64,000 nt of DNA from Alternaria dauci (GCF_042100115.1 NC_091272.1:6262001-6326000); one strand, 5' to 3'; numbered from the stretch's first letter, positions 43,301 through 55,872 are shown. Made by a program: numbers and translations. The notes: generated by a model not told the origin, from the sequence alone.

Positions 43301-46300
43301 CTGAAGAGCTTGGCTGTTGAAGACCACGTCGAGGAGTCTACTCTCCCTGAGTTCAAGAACATCATCTCTTCGGAGGATGTGTCAGCGGACGAACAGAAGG
43401 ATCTGTTCTCACTCAAGTTCGTCAAAGTGAACAAGGAGTCACCAGAGTTCCAGACCAAGTACGAGGGCATTGCTACCAACTTGGATGTGGCTGTGTCAAC
43501 GATCAACCTGATAGTAACCAGGCGGACGTTGCTCACGTTGTTGGACTTTGTCCTCGATACCTTCACCAATCCGGGTCAACCGCAAAACCAGCAAGCCCAG
43601 ATAACCGACAAGGAAGAACAGCAGCCGGTTGCTACTCAGACACAAGCAGAACCCGACAAGATACGCATTCGAGCAGAACTCAAGCGAATTGCTGTTGTTC
43701 TGAACAACGACGGCATTCGCCTGGCTACACTCAGTTTGAACTCTGGAGATGTTGGCATATTCCTCAGTGGCAAGACGATGCGCATTGGTGGACGTCTGGG
43801 AAATCTGTCGCTCATTGATGATATCAACCAAGGTGTCTCCGAAGAATCATCGCTGCGCCAGTTGGTCACTATCGAGGGCAAGAACCTGGCTGATTTCAGC
43901 TACGAGACCTTCGATTCTGATGCGGAGAGCTATCCTGGGTACGACATGGCTGTCGCGCTGAAAACAGGCTCTATCAAGATCAACTTTCTCACAGAGCCTT
44001 TCCGTAAGATCATGGAGTTTGCTGTCAAGTTCGGTAAGATGCAGGCCATTTTCAACGCAGCTCGTCAGGCTGCGGCAAACCAGGCAACACAGGTCCAGCA
44101 ACGAGCTACCAAGTTCCATTTCGACATCACAATCGCCACGCCTATTGTTGTTTTCCCACGTATGGTAGTGTCCGATAAACCAGATCGCGACACTCTTACT
44201 GCAAACCTGGGAGAGATCTACGCCAAGAACAGCTTCGTGCCTCTCGATGACTCCAAGGGCGCGGAGACTGCGAACAAGCTTTCGGCCGGCATCCGCAACA
44301 TCAAGCTTACGTCGAAGCTTCACTACGATGAAAACCGTTCAGAAGAACTGCAACTGATTGACAAGGTCGATCTCGACTTCAATATCACCATGGTTGAGCA
44401 TAAAGCAGGACAGCAGCGCCCAGATCTCGAGATTGACGGCAACATGTCGGATATCAACTTACAACTCACGCCGGAGCAGATGAAGTTTGCGCTGGAACTA
44501 TCGCGCTCGATACCCGCAGCGTTTGCCACCGAGTCGGACGCTATCGAACAAGACGTGCAGGCCGAACTACCCAAAGAGACGACAGGACCTGCACGACGAT
44601 TGACCGACAAGGATGATGGGGCAAAGGAGCCTTCCAAGGATGTAGTCACTTCACAGGGACCTGAACTGCAGACCGGTGACGACAGCAAGTGGACGAAGCT
44701 GGACTTTGTCTTCAAAGTCGGCACCATTGGCTTAGAGCTTGTCAAGTCAGAGGATGGTGAGCCCGTAGGCGATGTCGAGGCCGCTAGCCTGTCGAAATTC
44801 TCCCTCAACGACACCAACGTCAAGGTCCGCATGATCAGCGATGGAGCAATGGAGGCTGAGCTAGTCGTGCAATCATTCACGATCCGAGACAGTCGCACAC
44901 AAGGAACGAACAAGTTCCGCAAGATCATGTCGCTTATCAACAACGATGTCAAACAGCAGTTCATGGCTAGTGTGTCCATCTCGGGCGGACAAGAGCGCAA
45001 CATGATCGCGCTTCTTACTATCGATAGTCCAAGGATCATTCTTGCACTGGACTACCTTTTCGCTCTACAGGCATTCGCAAATGCAGGTCTTGCCACTAAT
45101 GAGCCTCTGGCCATTGAAGAGGTGCCCGTCGAACAGGATGAGACTGACAGTGATAACGACGATATCATGTCACCCGATGGCTCTCGGACACTGGAACAAC
45201 CAGAGCCTGCTAAAGAGTCTACTGACAACGGCATGAACGTGTCGTTCCGTGTCAACTTGGTAGATGCTCAGGTTGTGCTTATCGCAAACCCAGCTCTGGC
45301 CAGCTCAGAAGCTATTGTACTTGGTACGAAGCAGGTGCTTGTATCCAAGCAACAAGCGATGACATTACAGGTCGACAAGGTTGGCATGTTCTTGTGCCGT
45401 ATGGATCGTTTTGAGACCAACCGCATGCGCATTCTCGACGACTTCAGCATCCAAACAGCTCTGGATATAAGGAACCAAGGCTCAAAGTCCTCGATGATGA
45501 GCATAACCGTCGATATCGAGCCTCTCGTGCTTCGCTTGTCGCTGCGCGATATCCTGTTGGCAATGCAGATTGTGAACAGAGCGTCGGCGATGGCAGCACC
45601 TGCTGAGAAGGCCATGCCCTCCGCAGAGGCCAAGCAACTAAAGTCGAGTACGCCATCAAAGAAAGGCACTTCACACGCAGGCAAGGCGGTCAGTCAGAAG
45701 ACCCGAACCAAGTCTCTTGCAACCACGGCACGATCTGGAAAACAAGTCGCGCAGCAGCAAGCACCTACTTCTTCTGCTGTGCTCAAGCGAGAAGAGCTTC
45801 ATGTTAGCTTTGAAGGTATACGCGTTGTTCTGATCGGCGATGTACATGAGATGCCCATGCTCGATTGGCGCGTGAAGAAGTTTGGTGTCGACGTACGAGA
45901 CTGGTCAGGAGCGATGGTCGCTGACACCTCGCTCGATACTCTGATCAATGTGTACAACTTCTCCAAATCTGCCTGGGAGCCTCTGATCGAGCCCTGGAGC
46001 GTCGGTTTCCACATGTCCAAGGACCAGAATCTTGGCAAGCTATCCGTTGATATCTACTCCCGCAAGTCTATGGAGCTCACAGTGACAGCCGCCACCATTG
46101 CACTAGGCTCTAAGTCATTCGACTTCCTTACAAGCGAAGATGACATTCTATCGAAGCCACGTGGTAGCGATGCTCCGTACCGCGTACGCAACTACACGGG
46201 CTTCAGTCTCGATGTCTGGGCTGAGGGCAAGGAGCAAGAAGGATTTGCAGCTAAGCTCGAAGACGGAGAAGAGCAGCCTTGGCGATTTGAAGACCCCATG

Positions 46301-49300
46301 TCGACAAGAGAGTCGCTTTCCACAGATGGTGCAACGGGCATGCTTGGTATCAAACTGCAGGGCAGCGGCTTCGACACGCTCACTCGCGTACCCGTTCATC
46401 GAGAGGGTGAGTTCCTGTACAACCTCAAGCCTAAGCAAGATCGCGTTCAGCACCGTCTGTTGATCGATGTAAAACTTGGTGCCGACAACATCAAGAACAT
46501 TACCATTCGCTCCCCGCTGTTGGTAGAGAACAACACGCAGATTCCGATCGAGCTCGGTATGTACAGCCCAGAAGATGGCCATCTTCTCAAGATCGATAAG
46601 ATCGCCCCTGGAGATGCTCGACCAGCACCTGTGGGCGCCTGCCACATGCACTCAATCGTCATCCGCCCAGACCAAGGCTTCGGCTATGCTTGGTCTAATG
46701 AGCGCTTGTTCTGGAAAGACTTGCTCAAGCGTCCTACAAGGACTATTACCTGCCGTGGCGAACAAGACGACCAATCTCCACCATTCTACTTCCAGCTGCA
46801 TGCGGCCTACGACAAGAAAGACCCCTTGACTGGTGTGTACCCTTACATGCGACTTCGCCTCCAAGCGCCCGTCGAAGTTCACAACCTCCTTCCGTACGAC
46901 TTCAAGTATAGAATCTATGACAGCAACACGAAGAAGGATTGGACAAACTTCCTTAGGAAAGGTGGCATCAGCCCGGTACACGTTGTGGAGCTCTCGCATC
47001 TTCTTCTCATCAGCGTAGAGATGCAGGATGGGCCCTTCAAGCCAAGCAAGTTCGGCATCATTAACTCAACCGATCGCGAGAGTTTTAGAAGGGAGAAAAC
47101 GCTGGAGGTCAAGGACAACAATGACACGACTCTGCACCTCAACATGCATTTCTTGTAAGTATACTAACATACCATGTAGATTCAAAAGTACTAACAGTCT
47201 CTAGCAACTTCCCTGATGGCGGTGGCGCTTTCAAGGTAGCAATCTACAGTCCCTACATCATCCTCAACCGTACCGGCCTTCAACTCGATGTTCGCGCTCA
47301 GCAGCTCATGGGCCAAGCTAGGGCTGCTGCCGGACAAGGTGTCGTCACAGACAACCAACAGGATGCCGGCAAGGCTTTGCCGGTGATGTTCTCTTATCCA
47401 ACCGAGAACAAGAAGAACCGAGCTCTTATCAAAGTCGGCGATTCCAACTGGAGTAAACCCCAGAGTTTCGATGCGATTGGTAGCACATACACAGTAGCGT
47501 TGCCTTCGAACAAGGCACGCTCTGACATGCACCTGGGTGTCTCAGTTTCTGAGGGTGAGGGCAAGTACAACTTGACCAAGACCGTTTCCATTGCACCTCG
47601 CTTCATCGTCAAGAACAAGATGAAGGAAGAGTTACTTATCCGTGAGCCTGGTCAATCTGACTGGATGACGGTGAAAGATGGAGAGCTTTTCCCTCTTCGC
47701 TGGCTACGACAGGGCGGAGCGCCCCAACTGTCTCTCTGCTACCCTGGTGTTAACAACCAATGGTCTTCTCCATTCAACATCTCCAACGTTGGCAATGTTC
47801 ACGTCAAGCTCTCCAAGGCTGGACAGCGCCAGAAGCTTGTTCGTGTAGACATTCTGATGGAAGCAGCAACAATCTTCTGTCACGTCAGCGTTGAGAACAA
47901 ACATTGGCCATTCTCGTTCAAGAACATGAGCGACCAGGAGTTCTTGTACTGGCAAGCCAACCCCAATCTGGATGAGGACGAGGATGACCGCGGTTCTGGC
48001 TTTAGACCAATCAGGTACCGCTTGCCTCCTAGGAGCATCATGCCATATGCGTGGGACTTCCCGGCTGCGAAGAACAAGGAGATTGTCATCAGTGCCAACG
48101 GACGGGAGCGACACGTCAAGCTTGCTGAGATCGGACCTCTCATTCCATTCAAGATACCACCTGGCCAAGAACGAGGCGGTATGAAGGTTATTGATCTGAA
48201 CGTCGTCGCAGCAGGTCCCACGCAAACTCTCGAGGTATCGAACTACAAGCCATCTAAGAGTATGTACAAGCAAAAGTCTGCTAGCACATCTTCCTCCGCG
48301 ACTGGATTTGAAGTCAAGGACATGGACACCGACGTCACTTTCAAGGCGCAGCTACGACTTGCTGGTATCGGCATATCGCTAGTTAACCGTCACCTGAAGG
48401 AGCTAGTGTACGTTACACTCCGCGACATCGAGTTGAAGTACTCCGATTCGCCCCTCTATCAGATGGTCAACATGCAAGTCAAGTGGATTCAGATTGACAA
48501 CCAGCTGTACGGCGGCATCTTTCCTATCATCTTCTACCCTAGTGTCGTTCCAAAGACAGGCAAGGAGATGGAGGCGCATCCTATCTTCCAGACAACCGTC
48601 ACAAAGGTCAAGGACGATTCGTACGGCGTGCTTTACATCAAGTACTTCACGTTCCTCCTCCAGCAAATGACCATCGAAATTGATGAGGACTTTATCTTCG
48701 CCATGATCGACTTTGCCAACATACCTGGCGCTTCCTGGTCCGAGGAGAAGCAGGGCAAGCTGTGGGATGACAACCTCAGCATACCAGAGCCCAAACAAGA
48801 GCAATCTGGTCAGGACGTCTACTTTGAGCTGCTCCATCTGCAGCCTATGCAGATCGATTTGTCGTTCGTTCGAACAGAGCGCATCAACGCCGAGGACACC
48901 ATGAGCACTTCCAACCCGTTCATGTTCGCTGTCAACGTACTCACCATGTCGATTGGCAACGTCAACGATGCGCCGGTGCGGTACAACTCCTTGATGTTGG
49001 AGAACGCCCGTATCTCTACCACTGCACTGATCAACAACATCAAGAACCACTACGTTCAGGAGTCGTTGCGACAAGTGCACGTCATCATCGGATCTGCTGA
49101 CTTCCTTGGTAACCCAGTCGGCCTGTTCAACAACATCAGCTCTGGTGTTGCTGACATTTTCTACGAGCCGTACCAAGGACTTGTCAAATCGGATCGTCCA
49201 GAGGATCTTGGTATCGGTATCGCAAAGGGTGCATCGAGCTTCGTCAAGAAGTCCGTCTTCGGGTTCTCGGACAGTATGGCCAAATTCACTGGCAGCATGT

Positions 49301-50031
49301 CAAAGGGACTGTCTGCAGCAACACTGGACAAGGAGTTCCAGGACCAGCGGCGCATGTCGCGATCTCGCAACAGGCCCAAGCACGCCCTCTACGGCATCAC
49401 GTCCGGTGGCAATGCCTTTGCCAGCAGTCTTGCCAGCGGTCTTGGTGGTCTCGCTCGCCACCCCATCCAGGGTGCGGAGAAGGAAGGCGCTCTCGGTTTC
49501 GTGAAGGGAGTTGGCAAAGGACTGTTGGGCGTACCTACCAAGGCCGCCATTGGCGCCTTCGACCTTGCTTCCAACATGGCAGAAGGCGTCCGCAACACAA
49601 CCACCGTCTTCGACCAAGAAGGCCTCGACCGCGTCCGTCTCACCCGCTTCATCGGCACCGACGGCATCGTCCGGCCCTACTCGCAACGCGAAGCGCTCGG
49701 TCAGTTCTGGCTCAAGACACTTGACAACGGCAAGTACTTCAACGAAGACTACATTGCGCATCTTGAGCTCCAGAACAAGGAGATGCTCGTCATGCTTACG
49801 TACAACGGCCTTATGATGGTGCGGACAAAGAAGCTGCAGACGGAATGGGATGTACCACTTAAAGACGTGCAGACAATCAGTAAAGAGAGGACTGGTTTGA
49901 GTATTACGCTCAAGGGAGGGACAAATGGGCCGTTTATTCCTGTGAGTGATGAGGGGAGCCGGAATTGGTTCTATCGGCAGGTTGCTGTGGGAGTCAATGC
50001 TTATAATGATCGGTGGAATGCGAAGGGTTGA
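40388..50031 (+). CDS. vps13: VPS13, bridge-like lipid transfer protein
   Basis: Two exons: 40388-47154 and 47205-50031, giving about 3197 aa (yeast Vps13 is 3144). The single 50-nt intron has a GTAAGT donor and GTACTAACAG branch; the junction reads NMHF-F-NFPDGGGAF. VPS13 spans membrane contact sites and moves phospholipids in bulk along a hydrophobic groove, supporting endosomal sorting, mitochondria and sporulation membranes. The N-terminal chorein domain is unmistakable (MLEGLVSTLLNRFLGMYV, NVGIWSGDVKLRDLELRR, IPWSNLRGKPLKVNIEDVFL). Repeating-beta-groove sequence follows with acidic loops. The SHR-binding/DUF1162 region starts near 2150 (MRLRLQAPVEVHNLLPYDF, then IYSPYIILNRTGL), the ATG2-like C-terminal helices near 2888 (DFLGNPVGLFNNISSGV, then FYEPYQG) and a PH-like end near 3090-3190. 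The frame is intact throughout. Confidence 0.97.
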
Positions 50032-50831
50032 TTGGGATGAGTGAAGATGTTAGGAGTGGAGGCGTGTTCGATGATGTTTGATGGTGAGGGATGCGGAGTA
50101 GAAGCATTTCTTCAACGAGGCTTATGAGTACATGGCATAGCGTGGGCTCAGAATGGGTTTTTGGTTTTGATTGGGCGACCTGTAATGTTTACTCTTTCTG
50201 TGATTAGTATGTTGAACCAAATATTTTTTCCCTACAATAATGTCGCCTAATGGTGATGGGAGCGGGTCCGCTCTAAGTATCTCCAACATGGCCATTCTGA
50301 GCATATCGCAGCATCATCATGTACGGAATTGATATATAAACCTTCCTGCGATACAAGTACGAGGCCACGAAGCTTTATCGACGCGTAACGACTGCTTGCG
50401 TCATATAGTGCTGCATCCACAACTTATCAATACGGCCGGGCTGGAGCGAGGCTGTGCCGAGCTATATTCGAGTCGGCGCGATGGTGTGGAAAGACCCACC
50501 GGGCAAAGGCACATTTTGTCTTATTTCGACAGAGTGGTTGCAAGTATTCACGGGTCACGGCACCGTTGAGATCCACATGCGACCGCGATGCCGAAGCATG
50601 GCCGGCGATATGATGTAAACAGCGTGACGTCACACTGGCGTCGCGCGTCAACTTGCGGGGGAAAGCTTAAGCTTGCAGCTGTGATTGCAGTTGCAGAGCG
50701 CCATCCTTGTCAGATTCTCGTTTCTTCTCCTCCAGATATCCTGCTCTTCTGTCGTGTGTACATTACAACTTTGCTTCTGCATCGCTCTCTTGCTTTTCAT
50801 ACCCGATATTACCTCTTTCCCATAATCTAAT
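50032..50831. other. VPS13 3' region and promoter of the DUF3429 gene
   Basis: No gene is seen. The last 150 bases before 50832 are C/T-rich, typical of a fungal leader. A palindromic AAGCTTAAGCTT occurs at 50664-50675. Confidence 0.5.
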
Positions 50832-51992
50832 ATGCTTCGCAACGGTGCGTCGCGCCTCGCGCTCAGGTCCGTAGCCGCGCCCAAGGCGGCACGACCGGCT
50901 ACAAGCTTCACCCGCACAACACCTCAACTACAATGGACGACACAATTTGGCTCCTTGGCTGCGAGGAGACCGCAAATATCACAGGCGGCTGCATTACAGC
51001 TGAAGCCGGCTTCTGCCATCTTGCGCCGAAGCCTTGCCGATAAGACGTTGACGGAAGGGCAGAAGAAGGCAGAAGACAGATATGCACATGAAAAGATTAA
51101 GCCTACACCAGAGACTGTGTCCAGCACCAGCACGACACATCCCATGTTCTCGGAAATTGGTACAGAGCAACCGCAGAATGAGGTGGACATGATGGCGGGT
51201 GTGAAGCACGATGTGGTACGCACACGACACTCTCCATAGTCCTTTTGGACCAGGTATGCTAACACACAGCAGCACACCATCAAGGAAACATTTTCCCTTG
51301 CTGATGTCCCTCGCGAAGCATACTACATGGGCCTTGCCGGCACACTTCCTTACCTCGCAACCTCCATCTCCACCGTTTTCCTCTCCTGGGAACTCAACCA
51401 CAGCACCGCTGGCTTTGGCATGCTTTTCTCTGAGAAGAACGCCGCCTACCTCCTCACTCTCATCGAGCCCATCCAAATCGGATACGGAGCATCCATTCTG
51501 AGTTTCCTCGGCGCCATTCACTGGGGACTTGAGTGGGCTGGCTACGGAGGCTACCAGGGATACAGGCGTTATGCTATTGGTGTTGTGGCACCCATGGTCG
51601 CTTGGTCGACATTGCTCATGCCGGTTGAGGGCGCGCTGATTTCGCAGTTCTTGGGTTTCGTTGCCTTGTACTACGTTGACACTCGTAAGTTTTGCCTATT
51701 TTCCTTACCTACGTAAACTGTATTGACACCAAATGCAGGCGCAACATACCGCGGCTGGACGCCCAACTGGTACGCCGTGTACCGCTTCGTCCTTACCATG
51801 ATCGTTGGTGCCAGTATCGTCCTTACCCTTATCGGCCGCAGCGAGCTTCCTGAGCACATCCCTGGATCTGTTGATAGGGCCAAGGTATTCAAGGAGGAAG
51901 GCTCGTCTGAAGAGAGGCTAGCTGAGCACGAAGAGGCGGAAGCGGAGAAGAAGAAGCGCGCTGCGCGCAGCGACAACAGGGGCGAGAAATAA
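50832..51992 (+). CDS. Mitochondrial inner-membrane DUF3429 protein (TMEM69-like)
   Basis: Three exons: 50832-51215, 51270-51684 and 51739-51992, giving 350 aa. Introns are 54 nt each, with GTACGC and GTAAGT donors; the first has GCTAACACACAG, and the next AG three bases later would drop one residue. The N-terminus (MLRNGASRLALRSVAAPKAARPA, continuing Arg/Ser-rich to about 70) is a strong mitochondrial presequence. From about 130, five hydrophobic helices follow: YYMGLAGTLPYLATSISTVF, the segment with AAYLLTLIEPIQIGYGASIL, FLGAIHWGLEWAGYGGYQGY, YAIGVVAPMVAWSTLL and, after the second junction, YAVYRFVLTMIVGASIVLTL. FLGAIHWG is the DUF3429 hallmark. The C-terminal tail is charged (EEAEAEKKKRAARS) and probably faces the matrix or intermembrane space. 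The family's function is not established. Confidence 0.9.
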
Positions 51993-52383
51993 GCGTGAAG
52001 AAGAGCTTGGTTGAAGCGATGAACATTTCTTTCATCTGTAAAGGCGTTCCAGGCGAGGAGCCCATGATTGTGCTTTCACCATGTATATAGTTCAGAGTAG
52101 CCTGCTATGGCGTGTCATGTCTTGGAATAAAGTTACTCAATTGCTTGTCTTGTCTTGCGCATGCGAAAATGGTCCACCGGTACGACTCGCGCGCCCCAAT
52201 GGTAACTGTGGCACCTCCGCCCTTGGCTCCGCACTTCGCGCACATGCTCCCATCGTCATCGCTCACAAGCTGGCCACTTCCACCAGCCCAACACCTTTTA
52301 CTTCGGCCACTTTACCTGCCATGCTGTGAACATTGCGAGTCGCATAAAACTTCTCCTCTGCTTCTTCTTCTACTTTCAACGCG
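51993..52383. other. Short intergenic region
   Basis: The 3' region of the DUF3429 gene (poly(A) signal listed separately) and the promoter of the DSC2 gene, ending in a C/T-rich leader. No gene is seen. Confidence 0.5.
52126..52131 (+). promoter_or_regulatory. Possible polyadenylation signal of the DUF3429 gene
   Basis: AATAAA lies 134 bases after the stop codon on the coding strand. The hexamer is not strictly required in fungi, so this is suggestive only. Confidence 0.4.
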
Positions 52384-53399
52384 ATGATCTCCTCGGGCTT
52401 CACAAACGCGCCCGTGACACAATTCCTCGTCTTCGGCACCGTCATTGGCGCGCTACTGGCTACCATTACGGACTCGAGGTACTACTTGCACATCCAGGTT
52501 GTGCCGCATATTTGGCAGTATGGGCAGTTTTGGAGGTTTGCCATTTGGCAGGTATGTAAAAAGTGGAAAAGAAGTGTATGAGAAGAAGAAGAAGAAGAAG
52601 AAGACGCTGACACGTTCTCCAACAGCTGAGCTTCACAAACTCGACCGAAGTCCTCTTCGCCGTAATAACCTTTTACCAACTGCGCGTCGTGGAAAGATTA
52701 TGGGGGAGTAGGAAGTTTGCTGTACGTATCCCATCAACCCTCTTCTCTCTCTCAAAATGCAAATCCAGATGAACGTCCAACTAACATATTCCACAGTCGT
52801 TCCTCCTCTCAACCCTCCCTTACACGACCCTCCTGCCTCCTCTCCTCCTAACCTTTGTCCTCCGCCCGTTGACGTTGGGCGCAATAAACTACCTCCCCGC
52901 TGGTCCCACGCCCATCCTCTTCGCCCTCCTCGCAAACTACTACGCCGCGATTCCATATACATACCGGTACAAGATCTCGCCGTGGTCTGCACGTGCACCA
53001 TCACCATCATCATCAAATCCTCAATCCCTCTCAGCGCTCTGGTCACGCAGCCTAACGCTAACCTCGAAATCACTCTCCTACCTCCCTCCCCTCCAACTCG
53101 CGCTCAGTCAATTCCCGGGTAGCTTACTCGCGGCAGCTGTGGGGTGGGGCGTCGGCACCGCGTACCGGAGAGATGTGTTGCCTGGAGCAAGCCGGTGGAG
53201 AGTGCCTGGGTGGATGGTTGGCGAGGAGAAGAAAGCTGGGTTTGAGGGGCTGAGAGCGAGGCTGGATGCTGAGAGGGAGAGGGAAGGTGGTGGCGCGGGA
53301 TTGGCGACGGGGATTTTGGCGGAGGATGGGCAGGCGAGGCAGAGGAGGACGTTGGGGGATATGGTTGCTGAGCAGTTTAGAGGGGATAGGCGGGCGTAG
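52384..53399 (+). CDS. dsc2: Rhomboid-like DSC E3 ubiquitin ligase complex subunit 2
   Basis: Three exons: 52384-52551, 52626-52721 and 52797-53399, giving 288 aa, all phase 0. Introns are 74 and 75 nt; the first contains an (GAA)n run, and the second has CCAACTAACATATT before CACAG. Dsc2 is a rhomboid pseudoprotease of the Golgi/ER DSC ligase, which in fungi is needed for SREBP cleavage and membrane-protein quality control. The N-terminus [20 protein letters not shown] is followed by [19 protein letters not shown], the family signature, then [49 protein letters not shown] and [19 protein letters not shown]. There is no serine/histidine catalytic dyad in rhomboid context, as expected. The C-terminal tail is soluble and charged and includes FRGD; a UBA domain, present in some relatives, is not evident. 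Confidence 0.87.
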
Positions 53400-53784
53400 A
53401 TGGGGGTTATATCAAAGATGTGTGGTCTTATGTCAAAGGGTCTTTTTTATATTGATAGCTTGGAACACATGTGGGCTTCACTTGTCATCTTAGGGGCTTT
53501 TGGTTCAGGGAGATGTGATGGTATTATGTCGATATGTTCGACTAGTGATACAGCTCTTCTGCTATCCTGGCAGAATGGATATTGATGCGACCAAAGTCGC
53601 AGCCTCAGATGAACCTCCCACGCTGCTCAATCAGTAGTAATAGTTGGACAGCCGTCATAACCTCCTTGCGGAGTAATGTCTCTCGCTCTCTGATGAAACG
53701 CCAGAACAAACAGGATGAAAGAACCAAGTCGTATAATCGTTAGGAATTAAAGTAAAAAGGAGAAGAGCATTACTCGAGAAACAC
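53400..53784. other. Short region between convergent genes
   Basis: 3' regions of the DSC2 gene (+) and the coiled-coil gene (-). T-rich runs occur; no gene is seen. Confidence 0.5.
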
Positions 53785-55872
53785 CTAGCTTCTCCGTGAA
53801 GAAGACCTGGCACTACCCCTCGTCTTTCGCAGAAAGTCCTCTTCGCTCTCCTTCTCGTTGAACAAAAAGACATCTTCGACTGGATGACTATTCAGAGCCG
53901 TCAGCGGCGTAGTCTCGCCTGGCTTCCGTCTCACACCACTATGCCTCAGCGTATCGACATAAGCGTTAAGAGCATTGGTTGTACGGACAGGATTGCCAGT
54001 GTCGGCAGGAGGCGGAAGAGGACCAACAGATTTTGACCCAGCACGACGTCTAGAAGGCTGCGGTGTCTGACGGACCCGTTGATCGCGTTGATCTCGTTGC
54101 TCCCGTTGCTCCCGTTGCTCCCGATACTGTTGCTGTTGCTTTTGTTGCTGAGCCGTTGCTTCAGATAGAGTCAGACGATCTAAACTGCGCCACCATCCGT
54201 CCTTGTCTTCGCGTGGATCTGCCACCGAAGTTAGATCGGTTGTGGAGGCATTAGAGACGGAACGAGGAGAGGTGTTGGAGGATATCATATCCCGCCCTAA
54301 TGACATGAGGTCCTTGTTAGGGAGCGAGTACATGGTGGATGGTCGGTCAGCGTCGGTTGTTCGGCGATGTGGTATGCGGCGTTGGAGGTGCTCGTCTGAA
54401 TTTGTGTTGCTCGCGCGCTTGCTGCTGCTGCTGCTGCTGCGTGAATGTGAAGGGACGCGAGGTGAAGTCTCGATCCTGGACTGCAGGTGACTTGCGAAAC
54501 TGTCGGGGGCGTTTGGGACGTAGCTTGATGATGGGCGGCGATCGCTCGATTTCCTGCCTGACAAACTTCTATGGGGGCGATGTAAACCTCGCAGGCCGTC
54601 TGTTTGGCGTTCGTGGGATTGTGGGGCAACTGTATGCGGTCGAGCTGGGGTGATCTCTGCTGCGTCCATCAAAGACCGCAAGGACGGCTGGTGAACGAGG
54701 CGATGAGGCACGGGAGTCCTAGAGGGAGTAGCAGACCTGTCATCTGCGATGATTGTCGGAGTCTGTTGCTGGCTCTCTTCGGATACCGGAGGGACTTTTG
54801 AGAGCGGAGTGGCAGTTGCGTCACGTAATGCCTTCAGGGAGACAGCCGACATACGTTTGGACAAATCGCGAGCAGACTTTCGTCGCTCCTCGGTCAAGTC
54901 GAGAAACTTCTTTGACCGTTCTGAAGGTTTGAACGAGTTGATTGATTCGCTGCTCAGCTTGACTGACGGCGAATCCTCTACCTGGCTGTAGTAATCCGAA
55001 TCGAAGTGAGAAGTAGTAGGTCGCTCCTCATCCACACTGTAGACACTAAGCGGGTACTGTCCGGGAGCGTTTATGAGTGTGCTGGCAGGAGAATGGCTTT
55101 CCATGGCGATGACGCGCTCTTTGAGCGTCTTGAATTCCTTGTCCAGCAAGGCCTTCTCCTCTTCCATCTTGATGATGCACTCTGCAGCCTCTGCAAGAGC
55201 AGTCTCGTGTTCTGTAAAGTGCTCGGCACTCTCGCTTGCTATAGCGGTGAGCTCCACGTTGTTCCTCCGCTGTTCCTCGTTGTCTTCTCGTAGGCTGGAG
55301 ATTTCCTTACTCATCTTATCGAGTTTGAGCTTGAGTTGTTTGTTCTCCGCACGCAACTCATAGTTTTCGTCCTCGAGTGGCTCAAGTCGCTCGACATGTT
55401 CCTTTGCCACCGTGAGTTTATGCTGTAGTTCCCTGTTGTCCTTCTTCAGCAGCTCTACCCGCATGTTGGAAGTCATCAATGTCTCCTTCAGTTTCTGGAT
55501 TTCATTGGTGAGTTCTCGGTTCGTCTTGGAGCGCGGCGGGCCAAGATCGGTGGGTGAGCGTCGTCGGATGGGTGAAACGGGTGTCGTTTGCTCCTCGGTG
55601 AGGGCAAACTCGTCAAAAACATCGGGTGAGGTTTTGGATGTGTATATCTCCAAGGGCATCGACTTGAGTGGCGGTGGCGGCTTGATCTCCAGAGGTGTAG
55701 GAGTGGGTGTGTTCTGTGCCCTCCGCGCTTCTAGCGCATGTCGCAGAAACTCTGATTTTGGCGCAACAGAGTAAGTACTCGATCGCGATAGCGTGGGTCT
55801 ATTTTGGTCTGGCGTCGATGGCCTATGGGCAGTTCCCCGCAAGGAACTAGGTGATGACGACATGCTTGACAT
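53785..55872 (-). CDS. Coiled-coil protein of unknown function
   Basis: An open frame of 695 codons from the first ATG (55872, MSSMSSSPSSLRG). The frame continues 45 codons upstream without an ATG, so a short upstream exon is possible. Residues 1-110 are S/P/T-rich. Residues about 110-270 form a continuous coiled coil with regular heptads: RELTNEIQKLKETLMTSNMR, VELLKKDNRELQHKLTVAKE, PLEDENYELRAENKQLKLKL and KEISSLREDNEEQRRNN. The start of this coil is loosely reminiscent of the gamma-tubulin-recruiting centrosomin motif, but not convincingly so. After it come FLDLTEERRKSARDLSKRMS and a long disordered basic region with SSSSSS and a QQQKQQQQ-EQR-DQR repeat tract. The last residues are basic and serine-rich (TRGSARSSSRRS). 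A cytoskeletal or polarity scaffold is plausible. No function is assigned. Confidence 0.75.
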   Translation of the reverse strand: MSSMSSSPSSLRGTAHRPSTPDQNRPTLSRSSTYSVAPKSEFLRHALEARRAQNTPTPTPLEIKPPPPLKSMPLEIYTSKTSPDVFDEFALTEEQTTPVSPIRRRSPTDLGPPRSKTNRELTNEIQKLKETLMTSNMRVELLKKDNRELQHKLTVAKEHVERLEPLEDENYELRAENKQLKLKLDKMSKEISSLREDNEEQRRNNVELTAIASESAEHFTEHETALAEAAECIIKMEEEKALLDKEFKTLKERVIAMESHSPASTLINAPGQYPLSVYSVDEERPTTSHFDSDYYSQVEDSPSVKLSSESINSFKPSERSKKFLDLTEERRKSARDLSKRMSAVSLKALRDATATPLSKVPPVSEESQQQTPTIIADDRSATPSRTPVPHRLVHQPSLRSLMDAAEITPARPHTVAPQSHERQTDGLRGLHRPHRSLSGRKSSDRRPSSSYVPNAPDSFASHLQSRIETSPRVPSHSRSSSSSSKRASNTNSDEHLQRRIPHRRTTDADRPSTMYSLPNKDLMSLGRDMISSNTSPRSVSNASTTDLTSVADPREDKDGWWRSLDRLTLSEATAQQQKQQQQYREQREQREQRDQRDQRVRQTPQPSRRRAGSKSVGPLPPPADTGNPVRTTNALNAYVDTLRHSGVRRKPGETTPLTALNSHPVEDVFLFNEKESEEDFLRKTRGSARSSSRRS
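54081..54123. repeat. Coding minisatellite, 9-base units
   Basis: On the plus strand, near-perfect units of GTTGCTCCC (three clean copies at 54096-54122) preceded by diverged GTTGATC(T/G)C units. In the coiled-coil gene they encode REQ/RDQ triplets. Flanking CTG/GTT-rich codons encode the glutamine run. Confidence 0.75.

Noticed and set aside
43496..45039. Antisense frames of 111-238 codons inside VPS13
   Set aside because: Shadow frames of an unmistakable VPS13 coding sequence; serine-rich artefact composition.
47155..47179. Alternative acceptor (ATGTAG) for the VPS13 intron
   Set aside because: It would make a 25-base intron, too short to splice, and leads to a TAG a few codons later. The CTAACAG...CTCTAG site at 47204 fits all constraints.
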